DNA of 64,000 nt from Acidobacteriota bacterium (GCA_020439745.1 JAGQSC010000019.1:186001-250000); one strand, 5' to 3'; shown: positions 17,876 through 26,720, counted from the stretch's first letter. Notes: generated from the sequence alone by a model not told the origin. Program-made: numbers and translations.

Positions 17876-18868
17876 TTACTTCGTCTTCTCAGGACTATCG
17901 TCGCCAGCCAATCCTTGTCTCATCTTGGTGTCGGCTTCAATGTTCTTCAAATAGTAGTAGTCCATGACGCCCAAGTTGCCGGATCTGAACGCTTCGGCAA
18001 TTGCGAGCGGGATCTGCGCTTCTGCCTCGACCACCTTGGCGCGATTCTCCATGACTCTTGCCTGCATTTCCTGCTCTGCAGCGACCGCCATAGCTCTCCG
18101 TTGCTCAGCGCGTGCTTGAGCCACCTGTTTATCAGCCTCTGCCTGGTCTGTTTGAAGTTTTGCGCCAATATTCTCGCCCACATCCACATCCGCAATATCA
18201 ATGGACAGAATCTCAAAGGCGGTACCTGCATCCAGCTGGCGATGCAGCACCGTTTTGGAAATGACATCTGGATTTTCGAGCACGTGCTTATGCGACTCCG
18301 CTGAACCTATGGCCGATACGATTCCCTCGCCAACACGGGCAATCACAGTGTCCTCCGTGGCGCCGCCGATCAATCGCGGCAAGTAGGTTCGCACCGTTAC
18401 ACGTGCTCTCACCCGCAACTGAATGCCGTCCTTGGCAACTGCGTCGATGGTGGATTTATTGGTGCTGACCGCAGGAACATCGATTACCTTTGGATTCACG
18501 GAAGTATTAATGGCGTCCAGAATATCGCGACCTGCCAAATCAATGGCTGTTGCCTTTTTGAAATCCAAATCAATATTGGCCTTGTTTGCTTCCACCAAGG
18601 CATGAACCACGCGGGTGACGTTGCCCTTTGCGAGGTAGTGCGTTTCCAGTTCCTCCACGGTGACGGGTACACCGGCCTTGCGCGCCACAATGTAGTTATT
18701 TACGATGAGGCTGGAGTTGATTTTGCGGATCGGCATCAAGATGATGCGAACCAGAGAAACCGTAGCATTAGACACAACTGACTGAATCCAGAGCTTCAAG
18801 GATCCCAGAATAAAGAATCCGACAATGAATAAGACAATGACGATTAATATGACGTACCATTCACGCAT
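17876..18868 (-). CDS. floA: Flotillin-like protein FloA
   Basis: 330 residues, the usual FloA length. The ATG at 18868 is preceded by GAGAGG with 8-nt spacing; the upstream extension to 18955 lacks family similarity. An N-terminal membrane-embedded stretch (about 5-25, then the segment near [16 protein letters not shown]) is followed by the SPFH-type domain and an Ala/Glu-rich coiled coil with repeated EAQ and AEQ residues. Known role: a scaffold for functional membrane microdomains. The next gene downstream begins directly at its stop. Confidence 0.92.
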   Translation of the reverse strand: MREWYVILIVIVLFIVGFFILGSLKLWIQSVVSNATVSLVRIILMPIRKINSSLIVNNYIVARKAGVPVTVEELETHYLAKGNVTRVVHALVEANKANIDLDFKKATAIDLAGRDILDAINTSVNPKVIDVPAVSTNKSTIDAVAKDGIQLRVRARVTVRTYLPRLIGGATEDTVIARVGEGIVSAIGSAESHKHVLENPDVISKTVLHRQLDAGTAFEILSIDIADVDVGENIGAKLQTDQAEADKQVAQARAEQRRAMAVAAEQEMQARVMENRAKVVEAEAQIPLAIAEAFRSGNLGVMDYYYLKNIEADTKMRQGLAGDDSPEKTK

Positions 18869-18931
18869 GGAAAAACCTCTCAAAGTGCATCTACTGGCAG
18901 TGATTGTAGCAGGGTGCCGAGCTAGGGTGCG

Positions 18932-19435
18932 ATGAATCTGATTGGAATCCTCCAACTACTCGGATTCTTGGCGCAGCAGGAGCCTTCTGCCATCGATCGC
19001 GTGCGGCAAGGTGAGTTGGATATTCGCCCAGCGGAAGCAGTAGGCTCCGTTTTTGACAGCTATCCCCATTGGACCGCCACATCATGGCGTGAAGACCACA
19101 CGGACGTGGTCTTCCGCGGGGAATTCTCCCATAAAGCGGCGTTGACCGCACTCCAATCCCATCAATACGAATGGTCCCTGAGTTTCAAGATGTTACTTCT
19201 TTACAACACCTATGAAATTGCAGAAGGAGACGAAGACGAGCAGGCCATCGAGGTGAGGTTTAGGGTCGACGACTCGGGGTTCCGTGTGGTCTCGGGCCTC
19301 TTGAGTCGCAAACAAGCAGATGGTTCCTTCAAGTCATTTAGCTTCACAGACAAAGCCTTGATGATGATCATCAAAACCATGTACCGACCGACAGACCCTT
19401 ATGCCATGTTGATCAAAGGGCTACCGGTCAAGTGA
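18932..19435 (+). CDS. hypothetical protein
   Basis: 167 residues, unrecognised. The N-terminus is hydrophobic ([16 protein letters not shown]) and may be a weak signal peptide or membrane anchor. The rest is mixed alpha/beta with acidic patches ([22 protein letters not shown]). The ATG follows a weak GGGTG. Divergent from floA, and its last 15 bp overlap the convergent popT. It does not look like a shadow of either neighbour, as it occupies its own space. Confidence 0.65.
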   Translation: MNLIGILQLLGFLAQQEPSAIDRVRQGELDIRPAEAVGSVFDSYPHWTATSWREDHTDVVFRGEFSHKAALTALQSHQYEWSLSFKMLLLYNTYEIAEGDEDEQAIEVRFRVDDSGFRVVSGLLSRKQADGSFKSFSFTDKALMMIIKTMYRPTDPYAMLIKGLPVK

Positions 19436-20380
19436 AGCACTGCGTTCCAGCATAACCACGGCGACAATGCCCACACAAAACAGGAAACAAGACACCCAGA
19501 ACACCTGATCGTAATCCGCAGGCCATATGTTTTTTTCGCTCAAGATATAGGTTTTGCCGCGAATCATCGTGGACTCCAGGACTTGTTTCCAAGGCCATAT
19601 CTTACGGAGTGAGCCAGCCATGAGACCCGTCAGCACTGCCATCGTCACATGGTGATAGCGTTGTAGGAAATACGAGAGCACTCTGGAGAAGCCCGCCAAA
19701 CCGACAGCCGCGCCACTGGAAAAGACGGCAATCACTTGGATATTCGACCAACTGAAGGGGTTTTTCAAGACTGCCGTCAAATAAGCATATTTCCCGAGAA
19801 TCAACAGCAAAAAGGCACCACTAATTCCCGGCAGAATCATCGCGCAAATGGCGATCACGCCACACACAAATACAAACCACAGCTCGTCTGGTGTCTGGAC
19901 CGGGATCAAACCCACCAACCAATAGGCCCCCAAGGTACCGAACAAAAAGGCCAGCAGACGCGCTGCCGTCCAACGAGGAACCAATTTCGCCACAAAAAAG
20001 ATTGAAGCTGCGATCAGTCCTAAGAACAAAGCAGCGGTTTGAGTCTTGTGGTGATCTAAGAAATAGTGGATGACGCGGGCTAGCGAGAAGAGAGCACACA
20101 AGATTCCGGTACCCAATATGATCAAAAACTTCAAATGAGATTTGGCAATGGCCTCGGGCCAGCGAAGTCTGATCAAGTTCCCTAGAAACTGATCATCGAT
20201 CGACTTGATGGCTTTCAGGAGTGATTCGTAGATCCCCATAATCAACGCGATCGTGCCTCCTGACACACCGGGAATAATGTCGGCCGCACCCATACAAAAC
20301 CCCTTTAACCAGAGCAAAAACGCCGATCTCCGGTCATGGGGACCAGAAGACCGCATAAAGGCTTGCAGGATTGCGCGCAT
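19421..20380 (-). CDS. popT: DUF368 polytopic membrane protein, PopT-type polyprenyl-phosphate translocase
   Basis: 319 residues and about eight membrane helices. The family signature is seen near the start: KGFCMGAADIIPGVSGGT, with a second copy-like motif ILPGISGAFLLL in the middle. Known: DUF368 proteins (PopT) were shown to recycle undecaprenyl phosphate across the membrane for cell-wall polymer synthesis. The ATG lies 1 base after the upstream gene's stop, fixing the start at 20380 rather than 20428. Last gene of a kinase-Nudix-unknown-popT run. Confidence 0.88.
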   Translation of the reverse strand: MRAILQAFMRSSGPHDRRSAFLLWLKGFCMGAADIIPGVSGGTIALIMGIYESLLKAIKSIDDQFLGNLIRLRWPEAIAKSHLKFLIILGTGILCALFSLARVIHYFLDHHKTQTAALFLGLIAASIFFVAKLVPRWTAARLLAFLFGTLGAYWLVGLIPVQTPDELWFVFVCGVIAICAMILPGISGAFLLLILGKYAYLTAVLKNPFSWSNIQVIAVFSSGAAVGLAGFSRVLSYFLQRYHHVTMAVLTGLMAGSLRKIWPWKQVLESTMIRGKTYILSEKNIWPADYDQVFWVSCFLFCVGIVAVVMLERSASLDR

Positions 20381-20381
20381 C

Positions 20382-20903
20382 TCAACCAAAAAAGGAAGGC
20401 ACGATGACTTCAGGGCCCGTGGGATCAAGCTGATTGAGAAAACGTTGCCAGTGGTTGCGTGTCTCCTCGCTCAAAAGCTCTGACATCTGCTCAATCGCGA
20501 TGGAGCCCACAAAAAAGTAGTTTTCGTCCGATTGAAACTCGCCCGTGTGAACGGCATAAAGTTCAAAGGTCTCTTGCGAAGTAATGAGTTCGCCGGTGAT
20601 GATGCACGTTGGGTCCTGTTGATAGTAGGATTGTCGGGCCGCTTCATCGGTCATATACGCGTTGAATCGCTTGCCGCGATACAGCATCAAATTCTCTCTG
20701 GATTGGTCGGAAAGATAGGACTGCAAGGAATGCAGGCATACGTGACATTGAGCGGTCTCCAGCACGCAGCGACCCTTGTCGAAAGCTTTGGCCACCACAA
20801 AAAGATCGTGCGATGCCAGGGATCGGTTGCAGGAACCACATGAGGCAAGTGGTGTTCCATCGCGATTCTGCATACGCTGGTGGATCAATTCTTCAAACCA
20901 CAA
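20382..20903 (-). CDS. Cys-pair protein of unknown function
   Basis: About 173 residues. A TTG at 20903 has GGAGG 6 nt upstream and is preferred; an ATG at 20936 would give 184 residues but has no such site. Two CxxC-like pairs, SCGSCNRSL and CHVCLHSL, suggest a zinc-binding N-terminal domain. A mixed fold follows with ENYFFVGSIAIEQMSELL. No family recognised. It is followed one base later by popT, so it is translated with it. Confidence 0.68.
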   Translation of the reverse strand: MWFEELIHQRMQNRDGTPLASCGSCNRSLASHDLFVVAKAFDKGRCVLETAQCHVCLHSLQSYLSDQSRENLMLYRGKRFNAYMTDEAARQSYYQQDPTCIITGELITSQETFELYAVHTGEFQSDENYFFVGSIAIEQMSELLSEETRNHWQRFLNQLDPTGPEVIVPSFFG

Positions 20904-20951
20904 ACCGCACCTCCATGCGAAGGGAGCATTATACATTGAATCAGGCCCACA

Positions 20952-21527
20952 TCAGGCAAGCCGATACCCCAGGTCAGGCACGCTTTCGCCACGCAAAACT
21001 GATTGTAAGATCCGCGTCATCCATCCCGTAACACCCCACACCATGGCGTCCGTAAAGTCGAAATAGTGAACTTGAATGGTGGGATCACGCGGCCAGGGCT
21101 TCATGGAGTGACGCGCCTCATCCAGCAACTCTTCGAGTGGCACCGCAATCACAGAGTCTACCTCGTGAATATTCGGTTGCGGGGTCCAATCGTCGGACAC
21201 GGCACCTACATAGCACTGAATATGATAGCCAAGCGGTGAATACACATCATCAATTCGACCTAAAGGAACTACCTGACTTGCGGCCAAACCCACTTCCTCT
21301 TCGGCTTCGCGCAATGCGGCTTGCCACCCGGTTTCGCCCGCATCCAAACGCCCACCTGGGAAGCTGATCTGTCCTTGGTGGTGGTTTAAATGGGACGCCC
21401 GCTGCGTAAAGAAAATCGTTTCTGAGCGCTGAATAGGAATCAGCACAGCTGCTTTCCGAAGCCCCAGATCGGGACGTTCGCGGGCTTGATAGCGCGATAG
21501 GCGTTCATGAAAGATCGACACAACCAT
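20952..21527 (-). CDS. Nudix hydrolase, CoA-pyrophosphatase type
   Basis: 191 residues. The Nudix box is complete: GGRLDAGETGWQAALREAEE followed by EVGL, preceded by the CoA-pyrophosphatase (UPF0035) motif HLNHHQGQISFPGG. Family members hydrolyse CoA and its oxidised forms to 4'-phosphopantetheine and 3',5'-ADP. The Glu residues of the REAEEE core that bind Mg are intact. It starts 19 bp after the kinase stop in a minus-strand run. Confidence 0.88.
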   Translation of the reverse strand: MVVSIFHERLSRYQARERPDLGLRKAAVLIPIQRSETIFFTQRASHLNHHQGQISFPGGRLDAGETGWQAALREAEEEVGLAASQVVPLGRIDDVYSPLGYHIQCYVGAVSDDWTPQPNIHEVDSVIAVPLEELLDEARHSMKPWPRDPTIQVHYFDFTDAMVWGVTGWMTRILQSVLRGESVPDLGYRLA

Positions 21528-21546
21528 GAAACCTAACAGAAAAACA

Positions 21547-23991
21547 TCATTCCTGAATAGTTCCTGCTGCCTTGGACTTCACCTTTTCCATCCGTTCAAC
21601 ATCACCTGATTCCTCAAGAAACGCCAAAAAAGGTTTGCTATATATCTCCAGTGCCTTGGGCGGCAGACCCGCTGCTAATGCTTGATTCAAGGCTCGATCG
21701 TAGAACGCCAAAGCCGATTCTTGATGGCCATCGAGTTCGTCCACCATCGCCCGACTGAGCAGAATATCTGCATATCGGTAATGTTCTGGAGGGAACGTAG
21801 CCGCGAGATGAGGCTCTACGATATCTAGCGTATGACGAGCGTCATCGGTCGCTTTCATGGCAATTTGAATTTGAGCCAGTCCGATCTTGGTCGTAATACT
21901 GTTGGGATGATTGTTCCCCAACACCTGCTCGGCCTTGGTCACCAGCTCACGTTGTAGCTGAAGCGCTTCTTCATAACGTTCTTGACCTGAGAGTACTTTG
22001 ACATAGTTGTTCAACGTACCAAGCGTATTGGGATGTGCATCGCCTAGCGTTTGTCGTTGAATCTCGTAGGACTCCTTAAGCAGCGAACTCGCTTCGTCCA
22101 ACTTGTTAAGCTGACTCAGAACCGAACCCAAGTTATTCATTTGAGTGAGCGTATTGGGATGTTGTTTACCGAGTTGAACAAGATAAATATCCAATACCCG
22201 CCTTAATACGGGTTCGGCTGCTTCGTTGTCGCCCATCTGCATCAGCAGCACGCCCAGATTTGCATCGACAGTGACCACTTCATGATGTTGCTCATCATAG
22301 ATACGCAGAGCGTATTCGCGGGACTGGCGTAAATGATGTTCGGCTTCACGAAATTGGCCATGGGTCATGAAGTGAAAACTCATGTTGTTATGCGCGCGAC
22401 TCATGATGTCGTCAGCCCCTTGTGTCGGTTGGCTCTCAACGACTTCACGGAGCAGCGCCATACCTTCCTCAAAGCGGCCCAGCTCAAATAACGGACGGCT
22501 CAAGATCACTTTGACATTCAGACGCTCACGCCATTCTTCCTCGCGACTGAGAAATTTCAACGCGGACCTCAAGTGCGTGATGGCACGATCAAATTCACCC
22601 AACCCGACATAAGTACGCCCCATGGCCTCATGCAACGCGGCCCGTTCCTCGTCAGACCAATCGTCATCGTCAACTAAGCTTTTTTCTGCCGCTTCGACAA
22701 CTTGCATCACGCGAACATCGCGGGAACCCTCTTCTGGATTGGGCTCTCCGATCATATCGATTAAGAAGCCATTAACTGTATTTGCCCGTGCCTCCAACTT
22801 TTCAGCACGATCAAGCGCCTCCAACGCTCTGGCTTCGCTGGCCACTGCACGCAAGCGTTCGCGTTCGGTCTTGGAGTAGGCTGCCGCAATAGCGGCGGTT
22901 CCAACAACCACGGAAATCAGCGCTGCACCAATGGCGAAACTGACCAGCCGATGACGCATGATCCACTTACGCATTCGGTAACCCACCTTGGGTGGACGGG
23001 CAGCGACAGGATGGTGATTCATGGTATTGCGCAATTCAGCTTCAAGCTCAAGGACCGAACCATATCGTTGGTCGCGGTCGCGGTTGAGCGCTTTCATAAC
23101 GATCCAATCCAGATCGCCCTTCAAGGCCCGCACCAGACCACGCCGCTCCAATCCGCGCGCTTTGAGCACATCACTATCCAAATCCAAGGATTCCGCCAGG
23201 GTGCTGGGCAACTCAGGGATGGAATTGAGGATCTGGTGGGCCAGCAATAGACCACCCTTTTGCGATACCTGAAAGGGCAACCGACCCACAAGCAATTCGA
23301 ATAACAACACCCCAATGGCGTAAACATCCGTCCGAATGTCCACGTCTTCTGATCCTTCCATTTGTTCAGGACTCATGTAGTGAAGGGTGCCTACGACTCG
23401 CTCAGGCAGTGTATCCGCGTCCATCTCATCGCGTACCGAGCCGATCGCTTTCGCCACACCAAAATCGATGACTTTCGGGATGGCAAAACCTCCCTTGCCC
23501 TGAATCACGAGGATGTTTGAAGGCTTCAAATCCCGATGAATGATGCCCCGTTGGTGGGCGTGGTGAACCGCCTCACATACGCGGCGAATAAGCCACAGGC
23601 GGTCTTCCAGGGATAACTCGTGTTCGTCGCAGTATTGATTGATCGGCAAACCGTCCACGCATTCCATCACAAAATAAGGTCTTCCGTCATCGGTTGAACC
23701 TGCGTCGTAAACCTGAGCGATATAAGGGTGGTTCATCAACGCCAGTGCACGGCGCTCCGTCTCAAAACGCGTCATCACATCCTTGGTGCACCGTCCGTAG
23801 CGAATGATCTTCAGTGCCACTTTGCGCTGCAACGGCTCACCCTGTTGGGCCAGGTAGACATCGCCCATCCCGCCCGCACCCAAGACACCTAACAGTCGAT
23901 AGGGACCTATGGTCCTAGGGTATGAGAGATTTTCCGGCGCCGATGGATTCCGGTCACTGTGCGTCGTCGGTCCAAGATCTGTGTGAGTCAT
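21547..23991 (-). CDS. Membrane Ser/Thr protein kinase with C-terminal TPR repeats
   Basis: About 814 residues from ATG 23991, which has GGAG 10 nt upstream; ATG 24054 would add 21 residues but its GAGG is only 1 nt away. A Hanks-type kinase comes first: Gly loop LGAGGMGDVYLAQ, Lys in VALKII, catalytic HRDLKPSNIL, DFGVAK, and APE-equivalent MSPEQ. One membrane helix follows (SFAIGAALISVVVGTAAIAA), then a coiled coil and at least seven TPR-like units outside, including KQHPNTLTQMNNLGSVL. Kinases of this plan are common in Acidobacteriota and Planctomycetes. Targets unknown. It heads a run with Nudix, a Cys-pair protein and popT. Confidence 0.92.
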   Translation of the reverse strand: MTHTDLGPTTHSDRNPSAPENLSYPRTIGPYRLLGVLGAGGMGDVYLAQQGEPLQRKVALKIIRYGRCTKDVMTRFETERRALALMNHPYIAQVYDAGSTDDGRPYFVMECVDGLPINQYCDEHELSLEDRLWLIRRVCEAVHHAHQRGIIHRDLKPSNILVIQGKGGFAIPKVIDFGVAKAIGSVRDEMDADTLPERVVGTLHYMSPEQMEGSEDVDIRTDVYAIGVLLFELLVGRLPFQVSQKGGLLLAHQILNSIPELPSTLAESLDLDSDVLKARGLERRGLVRALKGDLDWIVMKALNRDRDQRYGSVLELEAELRNTMNHHPVAARPPKVGYRMRKWIMRHRLVSFAIGAALISVVVGTAAIAAAYSKTERERLRAVASEARALEALDRAEKLEARANTVNGFLIDMIGEPNPEEGSRDVRVMQVVEAAEKSLVDDDDWSDEERAALHEAMGRTYVGLGEFDRAITHLRSALKFLSREEEWRERLNVKVILSRPLFELGRFEEGMALLREVVESQPTQGADDIMSRAHNNMSFHFMTHGQFREAEHHLRQSREYALRIYDEQHHEVVTVDANLGVLLMQMGDNEAAEPVLRRVLDIYLVQLGKQHPNTLTQMNNLGSVLSQLNKLDEASSLLKESYEIQRQTLGDAHPNTLGTLNNYVKVLSGQERYEEALQLQRELVTKAEQVLGNNHPNSITTKIGLAQIQIAMKATDDARHTLDIVEPHLAATFPPEHYRYADILLSRAMVDELDGHQESALAFYDRALNQALAAGLPPKALEIYSKPFLAFLEESGDVERMEKVKSKAAGTIQE

Positions 23992-24077
23992 GTTGTGTCC
24001 GCTCCATTCATCGGCAGAACCAGGTAAATCCTTGAGCGGTCTCAGAACTTCCATACCTCAGGGTCGTAAGGACTTGC

Positions 24078-24343
24078 ATGATTCCTTCACGATTCGTGCT
24101 TTGCCTTTTGGCAGCGACCGTTTTCGCCCAGCGAATCACCTACTTGGGCAACGAGGGTTTTTAGGTGCCACACGGTCACCACTCAATCATCGTGGATGGT
24201 CTTCACAGCCAACAAGTAGGTGCCTTTCCAGCCGTGCCGGAACGATTACGCGCGTCGATTCTGTCCGGAAAAGGCGATCGTTGCATCGCTTTCAAAGTTT
24301 CATCGCGACATACGTTTGATGAACGAGGTCATCAGATCAGCCT
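24078..24343 (+). pseudogene. Decayed N-terminal fragment of a secreted metallo-beta-lactamase-fold hydrolase
   Basis: An ATG opens a signal peptide (MIPSRFVLCLLAATVFAQ) that leads straight into the MBL-fold first strand RITYLGNEGF. A TAG at 24162 follows in the place where the family has Leu. The same frame then continues with HHSIIVDGLH and VGAFPAVPERLRASIL, all typical of the family just before the metal-binding HxHxDH. That metal motif is missing or scrambled (VSSRHTFDERGH). From about 24340 the frame merely runs antisense through tetR. So the gene has an in-frame amber stop and has lost its catalytic body. A sequencing error could explain the stop but not the truncation. Confidence 0.62.
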
Positions 24344-24898
24344 TCATGAGCCAGTTGAGAGTACCATTGTGGCCACACTCTTGGCTGTTCGCGCAGCATC
24401 GGAACGACCCGAGACTTGCGCCGTGACAATGGCACCCTCGAGTAGGATAGCCAACCGGTCCGCTGTCGATTCAGGATCCACGAGACCCGCCTCTTGGCAC
24501 AGCTCAAGGATATACCCACGCATCATGGCTTTGAAGTCTCGACTCACCTGGCGAACCGGTGAGCCTTTGTTGGCATGCTCCCCAACGGCATTGATAAAAA
24601 TACAGCCATAAAATTGTTGATCACAGAACCATCGTTCAGCCACGTCAAAAATGCCCATTAACCGTTCGCGCGGGGTTGGGCCCGTTTTCTCCACCTCACG
24701 CATGAAGAAGTTCCGGAACACCCCGTCTTGGTGACGTAACGCGGCCAGTACCAACTCGTCCTTCGACCGAAAATAGCGGTACATAGTTTTCTTAGAAATT
24801 CCAGAGGCCTCAAGAATGGCATTCACACCTGTGGCATGGAAGCCGTGCTTCTGGAATAAATCAATCGCTGTTTTGATGAGATGCTCGCGTTTTGACAT
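24344..24898 (-). CDS. TetR family transcriptional regulator
   Basis: 184 residues from ATG 24898; the longer frame to 25072 covers the intergenic operator and is rejected. The N-terminal helix-turn-helix is GVNAILEASGISKKTMYRYF with the following RSKDELVLAAL helix. The ligand domain holds GCIFINAVGEHA, typical of a TetR branch whose ligands are often electrophiles or aromatics. Divergent from the YHS gene; a perfect 14-bp palindrome lies between them and is the likely operator for both. Confidence 0.92.
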   Translation of the reverse strand: MSKREHLIKTAIDLFQKHGFHATGVNAILEASGISKKTMYRYFRSKDELVLAALRHQDGVFRNFFMREVEKTGPTPRERLMGIFDVAERWFCDQQFYGCIFINAVGEHANKGSPVRQVSRDFKAMMRGYILELCQEAGLVDPESTADRLAILLEGAIVTAQVSGRSDAARTAKSVATMVLSTGS

Positions 24899-25003
24899 GC
24901 CACCGACCAGTCTACCTCTGTATTCCCTTCGCCACAAGATCATTTTCTTTTGGTGACCGGCATCACATAACGAAAGTCCATCCCACAAAAGAACCAAAAA
25001 AAC

Positions 25004-25030
25004 TTGCACAAGGATACCGATCGGTATACC
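25004..25030. promoter_or_regulatory. TetR operator palindrome over the YHS-gene promoter
   Basis: A perfect palindrome ATACCGATCGGTAT spans 25014-25027. ACCG...CGGT cores are typical of TetR operators, as in NemR-type boxes. It overlaps a candidate plus-strand promoter with -35 TTGCAC (25004-25009) and -10 TATACC (25025-25030), though the 15-bp spacer is short. Binding would block the YHS gene, and perhaps tetR itself. Confidence 0.72.
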
Positions 25031-25086
25031 TTTCAGCCCGAAAGGTTGGTTTACCAGCCACACATATCTCATGAATTGGAGCAGCC

Positions 25087-25524
25087 ATGCGCAATCTTAT
25101 TCTTGTTATTCTTCCGTTATTGACTCACCATCTAATCGCTCAGGACGGTGCTTGCACCGTGGCCGCCGGAGGATACGATGTTGTTTCCTTTTTTACGTCT
25201 CAGGAAGCCCAACGAGGGTCTGGACTTCATACTTCCGACTTCAAAGGGGCAACCTATCTTTTTTCATCTGAAGCCAACAAAAAGGCCTTCGATGCCTCAC
25301 CTGAGGCGTATGCGCCTCAGTTCGGCGGCTATTGCGCCTATGGCGTGGCCTTGGGCAAGAAATTCGTCGGAGACCCCAACTTCTGGGCCATCGTAGACGG
25401 CAAACTCTTTTTCAATCTGAATGGCGATATTCAGGCCACCTGGGCCAAGGACAGAAACGCCATGATCAAAACAGCCTTTGAAAAATGGTCGTCTATTGCG
25501 TCGGTTGCGCCAAGCAATCTCTGA
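25087..25524 (+). CDS. Secreted YHS domain protein
   Basis: 145 residues with a signal peptide (MRNLILVILPLLTHHLIAQ). The YHS domain begins AAGGYDVVSFF and includes YLFSSEANKKAFDASPEAY and FGGYCAYGVALG. YHS domains are small, Cys-containing and linked to metal or redox handling. The start has GGAG 6 nt upstream. It is controlled by the divergent TetR gene through the palindrome between them (inference) and ends at a strong bidirectional terminator. Confidence 0.88.
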   Translation: MRNLILVILPLLTHHLIAQDGACTVAAGGYDVVSFFTSQEAQRGSGLHTSDFKGATYLFSSEANKKAFDASPEAYAPQFGGYCAYGVALGKKFVGDPNFWAIVDGKLFFNLNGDIQATWAKDRNAMIKTAFEKWSSIASVAPSNL

Positions 25525-25530
25525 CACACA

Positions 25531-25556
25531 AAAAGGCCCCAGATCTGGGGCCTTTT
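25531..25556. terminator. Bidirectional hairpin terminator
   Basis: A perfect palindrome with arms AAAAGGCCCCAGA and TCTGGGGCCTTTT. Runs of A and T at its two ends make it a terminator for both the YHS gene (+) and the convergent ribbon-helix-helix gene (-), whose stop is 5 bp away. Confidence 0.92.
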
Positions 25557-25560
25557 CCAG

Positions 25561-25722
25561 CTACTTCTGGTCTCTATTCTCCCGCTTCTTTTCTTGAACC
25601 GCCTTATGGAGTAAGAACTCAATCTGGCCATTGAGTGAGCGAAACTCTTCGCTCGCCCAGCGATTGAGCGCCGACCAAAGTTCGGGGCTCATGCGCACAA
25701 GAACCGATTTACGGGAAGCCAA
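25561..25722 (-). CDS. Small Arc-like ribbon-helix-helix protein
   Basis: 53 residues from a TTG at 25722 (ATG 25692 would cut off the strand). The order is a short basic strand ASRKSVLVRM, then SPELWSALNRWASEEFRSLN, then GQIEFLLHKAVQEK. This is the Arc/CopG-type pattern of strand-helix-helix, with the NGQIEFLL turn often seen in small proteins next to SPFH genes. It begins 9 nt after the SPFH stop and ends at the terminator, forming an operon with it. Likely a DNA-binding regulator; a palindrome upstream of the SPFH gene is a plausible site. Too short for most ORF cut-offs. Confidence 0.75.
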   Translation of the reverse strand: MASRKSVLVRMSPELWSALNRWASEEFRSLNGQIEFLLHKAVQEKKRENRDQK

Positions 25723-25731
25723 GCAACCGCC

Positions 25732-26610
25732 CTATTGATAAAGCGAGCCGGTGTTGAGCACAGGCTGAGCCGCCTTGTCGCCACACAGGACCACGAGCAG
25801 ATTGCTGACCATGGTCGCCTGCTTGTCTTCGTCCAGTTGCACTACATCCCGCTCCTTGAGGCGGTCCAATGCCATCTCCACCATACTGACTGCGCCCTCC
25901 ACGATGGTCGAACGCGCATCAACCACGGCTTGCGCCTGTTGGCGCTGCAACATGGCCGAAGCAATTTCCGCAGCGTAGGCCAAGTGACTGAGGCGAGCCT
26001 CTTCGACACGTATCCCGGCGCGCTTCATGCGTTCCTGCAGCTCTTCCGACAGCGCTTGAGACACCTGCTCTGTACTGCCGCGCAATGACAGACGGTGATC
26101 GTCATCTCCTGGCGTGTCGTAGGGGTACTTGGTGGCCATGTGCCGTACCGCGGATTCACTTTGCGTGTGCACGTACTCCACAAAGTCATCCACATCGAAG
26201 ACCGCTTCCGCGGCGTTGGCCACGCGCCACACCACAACAGACCCGATTTCAATGGGGTTCCCATCGCGGTCATTGACCTTGAGTTTTTCGGTATTGAAGT
26301 TTCGTATTCTCATAGAGACTTTTTCCTTGCGCAAAAACGGATTGGCCCAATGGAATCCGGCTTGACTGACGGTGCCCCTGTACTCACCAAACAAGATCAA
26401 TACGGCATTCTTGTTGGGCTCCAGCGTAAAAAAACCCACCGACGTTAAGATCGCTATCAGCAGCACAGCAATGCCGACAATGGCCATCCAAGGCGCGTTC
26501 TGTATGGCACCCCCAATGATTGACAGTATCGCGGCGACATAGCTGGCAATATTCACCACCAGCATACCCCAGCCTGAGCTCACGTTGACGATTCTCTCCC
26601 TTGTTTCCAT
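25732..26610 (-). CDS. SPFH domain membrane protein
   Basis: 292 residues from ATG 26610, which has AGGAGG at 6-7 nt spacing; the extension to 26799 has neither. Two membrane segments lie near the N-terminus (about 11-35 and 38-60). The SPFH/band-7 domain follows: [27 protein letters not shown], and later [15 protein letters not shown] with a helical tail. Known SPFH proteins form large membrane assemblies. Co-transcribed with the small ribbon-helix-helix gene. Confidence 0.9.
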   Translation of the reverse strand: METRERIVNVSSGWGMLVVNIASYVAAILSIIGGAIQNAPWMAIVGIAVLLIAILTSVGFFTLEPNKNAVLILFGEYRGTVSQAGFHWANPFLRKEKVSMRIRNFNTEKLKVNDRDGNPIEIGSVVVWRVANAAEAVFDVDDFVEYVHTQSESAVRHMATKYPYDTPGDDDHRLSLRGSTEQVSQALSEELQERMKRAGIRVEEARLSHLAYAAEIASAMLQRQQAQAVVDARSTIVEGAVSMVEMALDRLKERDVVQLDEDKQATMVSNLLVVLCGDKAAQPVLNTGSLYQ

Positions 26611-26630
26611 GTGTTCCCTCCTCATTGGTG

Positions 26631-26651
26631 ATGATATCAAAAAGATATCAT
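26631..26651. promoter_or_regulatory. Palindromic candidate operator upstream of the SPFH gene
   Basis: Perfect 8-bp inverted repeat: ATGATATC (26631-26638), spacer AAAAA, GATATCAT (26644-26651). It lies 20-41 bp before the SPFH ATG, where a repressor would act. Ribbon-helix-helix dimers bind such short symmetric AT-rich sites, and the operon encodes one, so autoregulation is likely but inferred. Confidence 0.65.
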
Positions 26652-26720
26652 AATGATGTACGAACGGACAGCCGAAAAGGTTGCATGCGGTTGCACGCCA
26701 CTTCACTCGATCGGGTCGAT

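Noticed and set aside
17489-18304. 271-residue plus-strand ORF
   Set aside because: Antisense to floA and the Lys/Pro-rich gene. Low-complexity composition, no family.
24162-24164. Amber codon read as pyrrolysine or suppressed
   Set aside because: The metal-binding core of the MBL protein is missing downstream, so decay is the simpler reading.
24165-24611. 148-residue plus-strand ORF
   Set aside because: Its first 55 or so codons are the pseudogene remnant; the rest is antisense to tetR.
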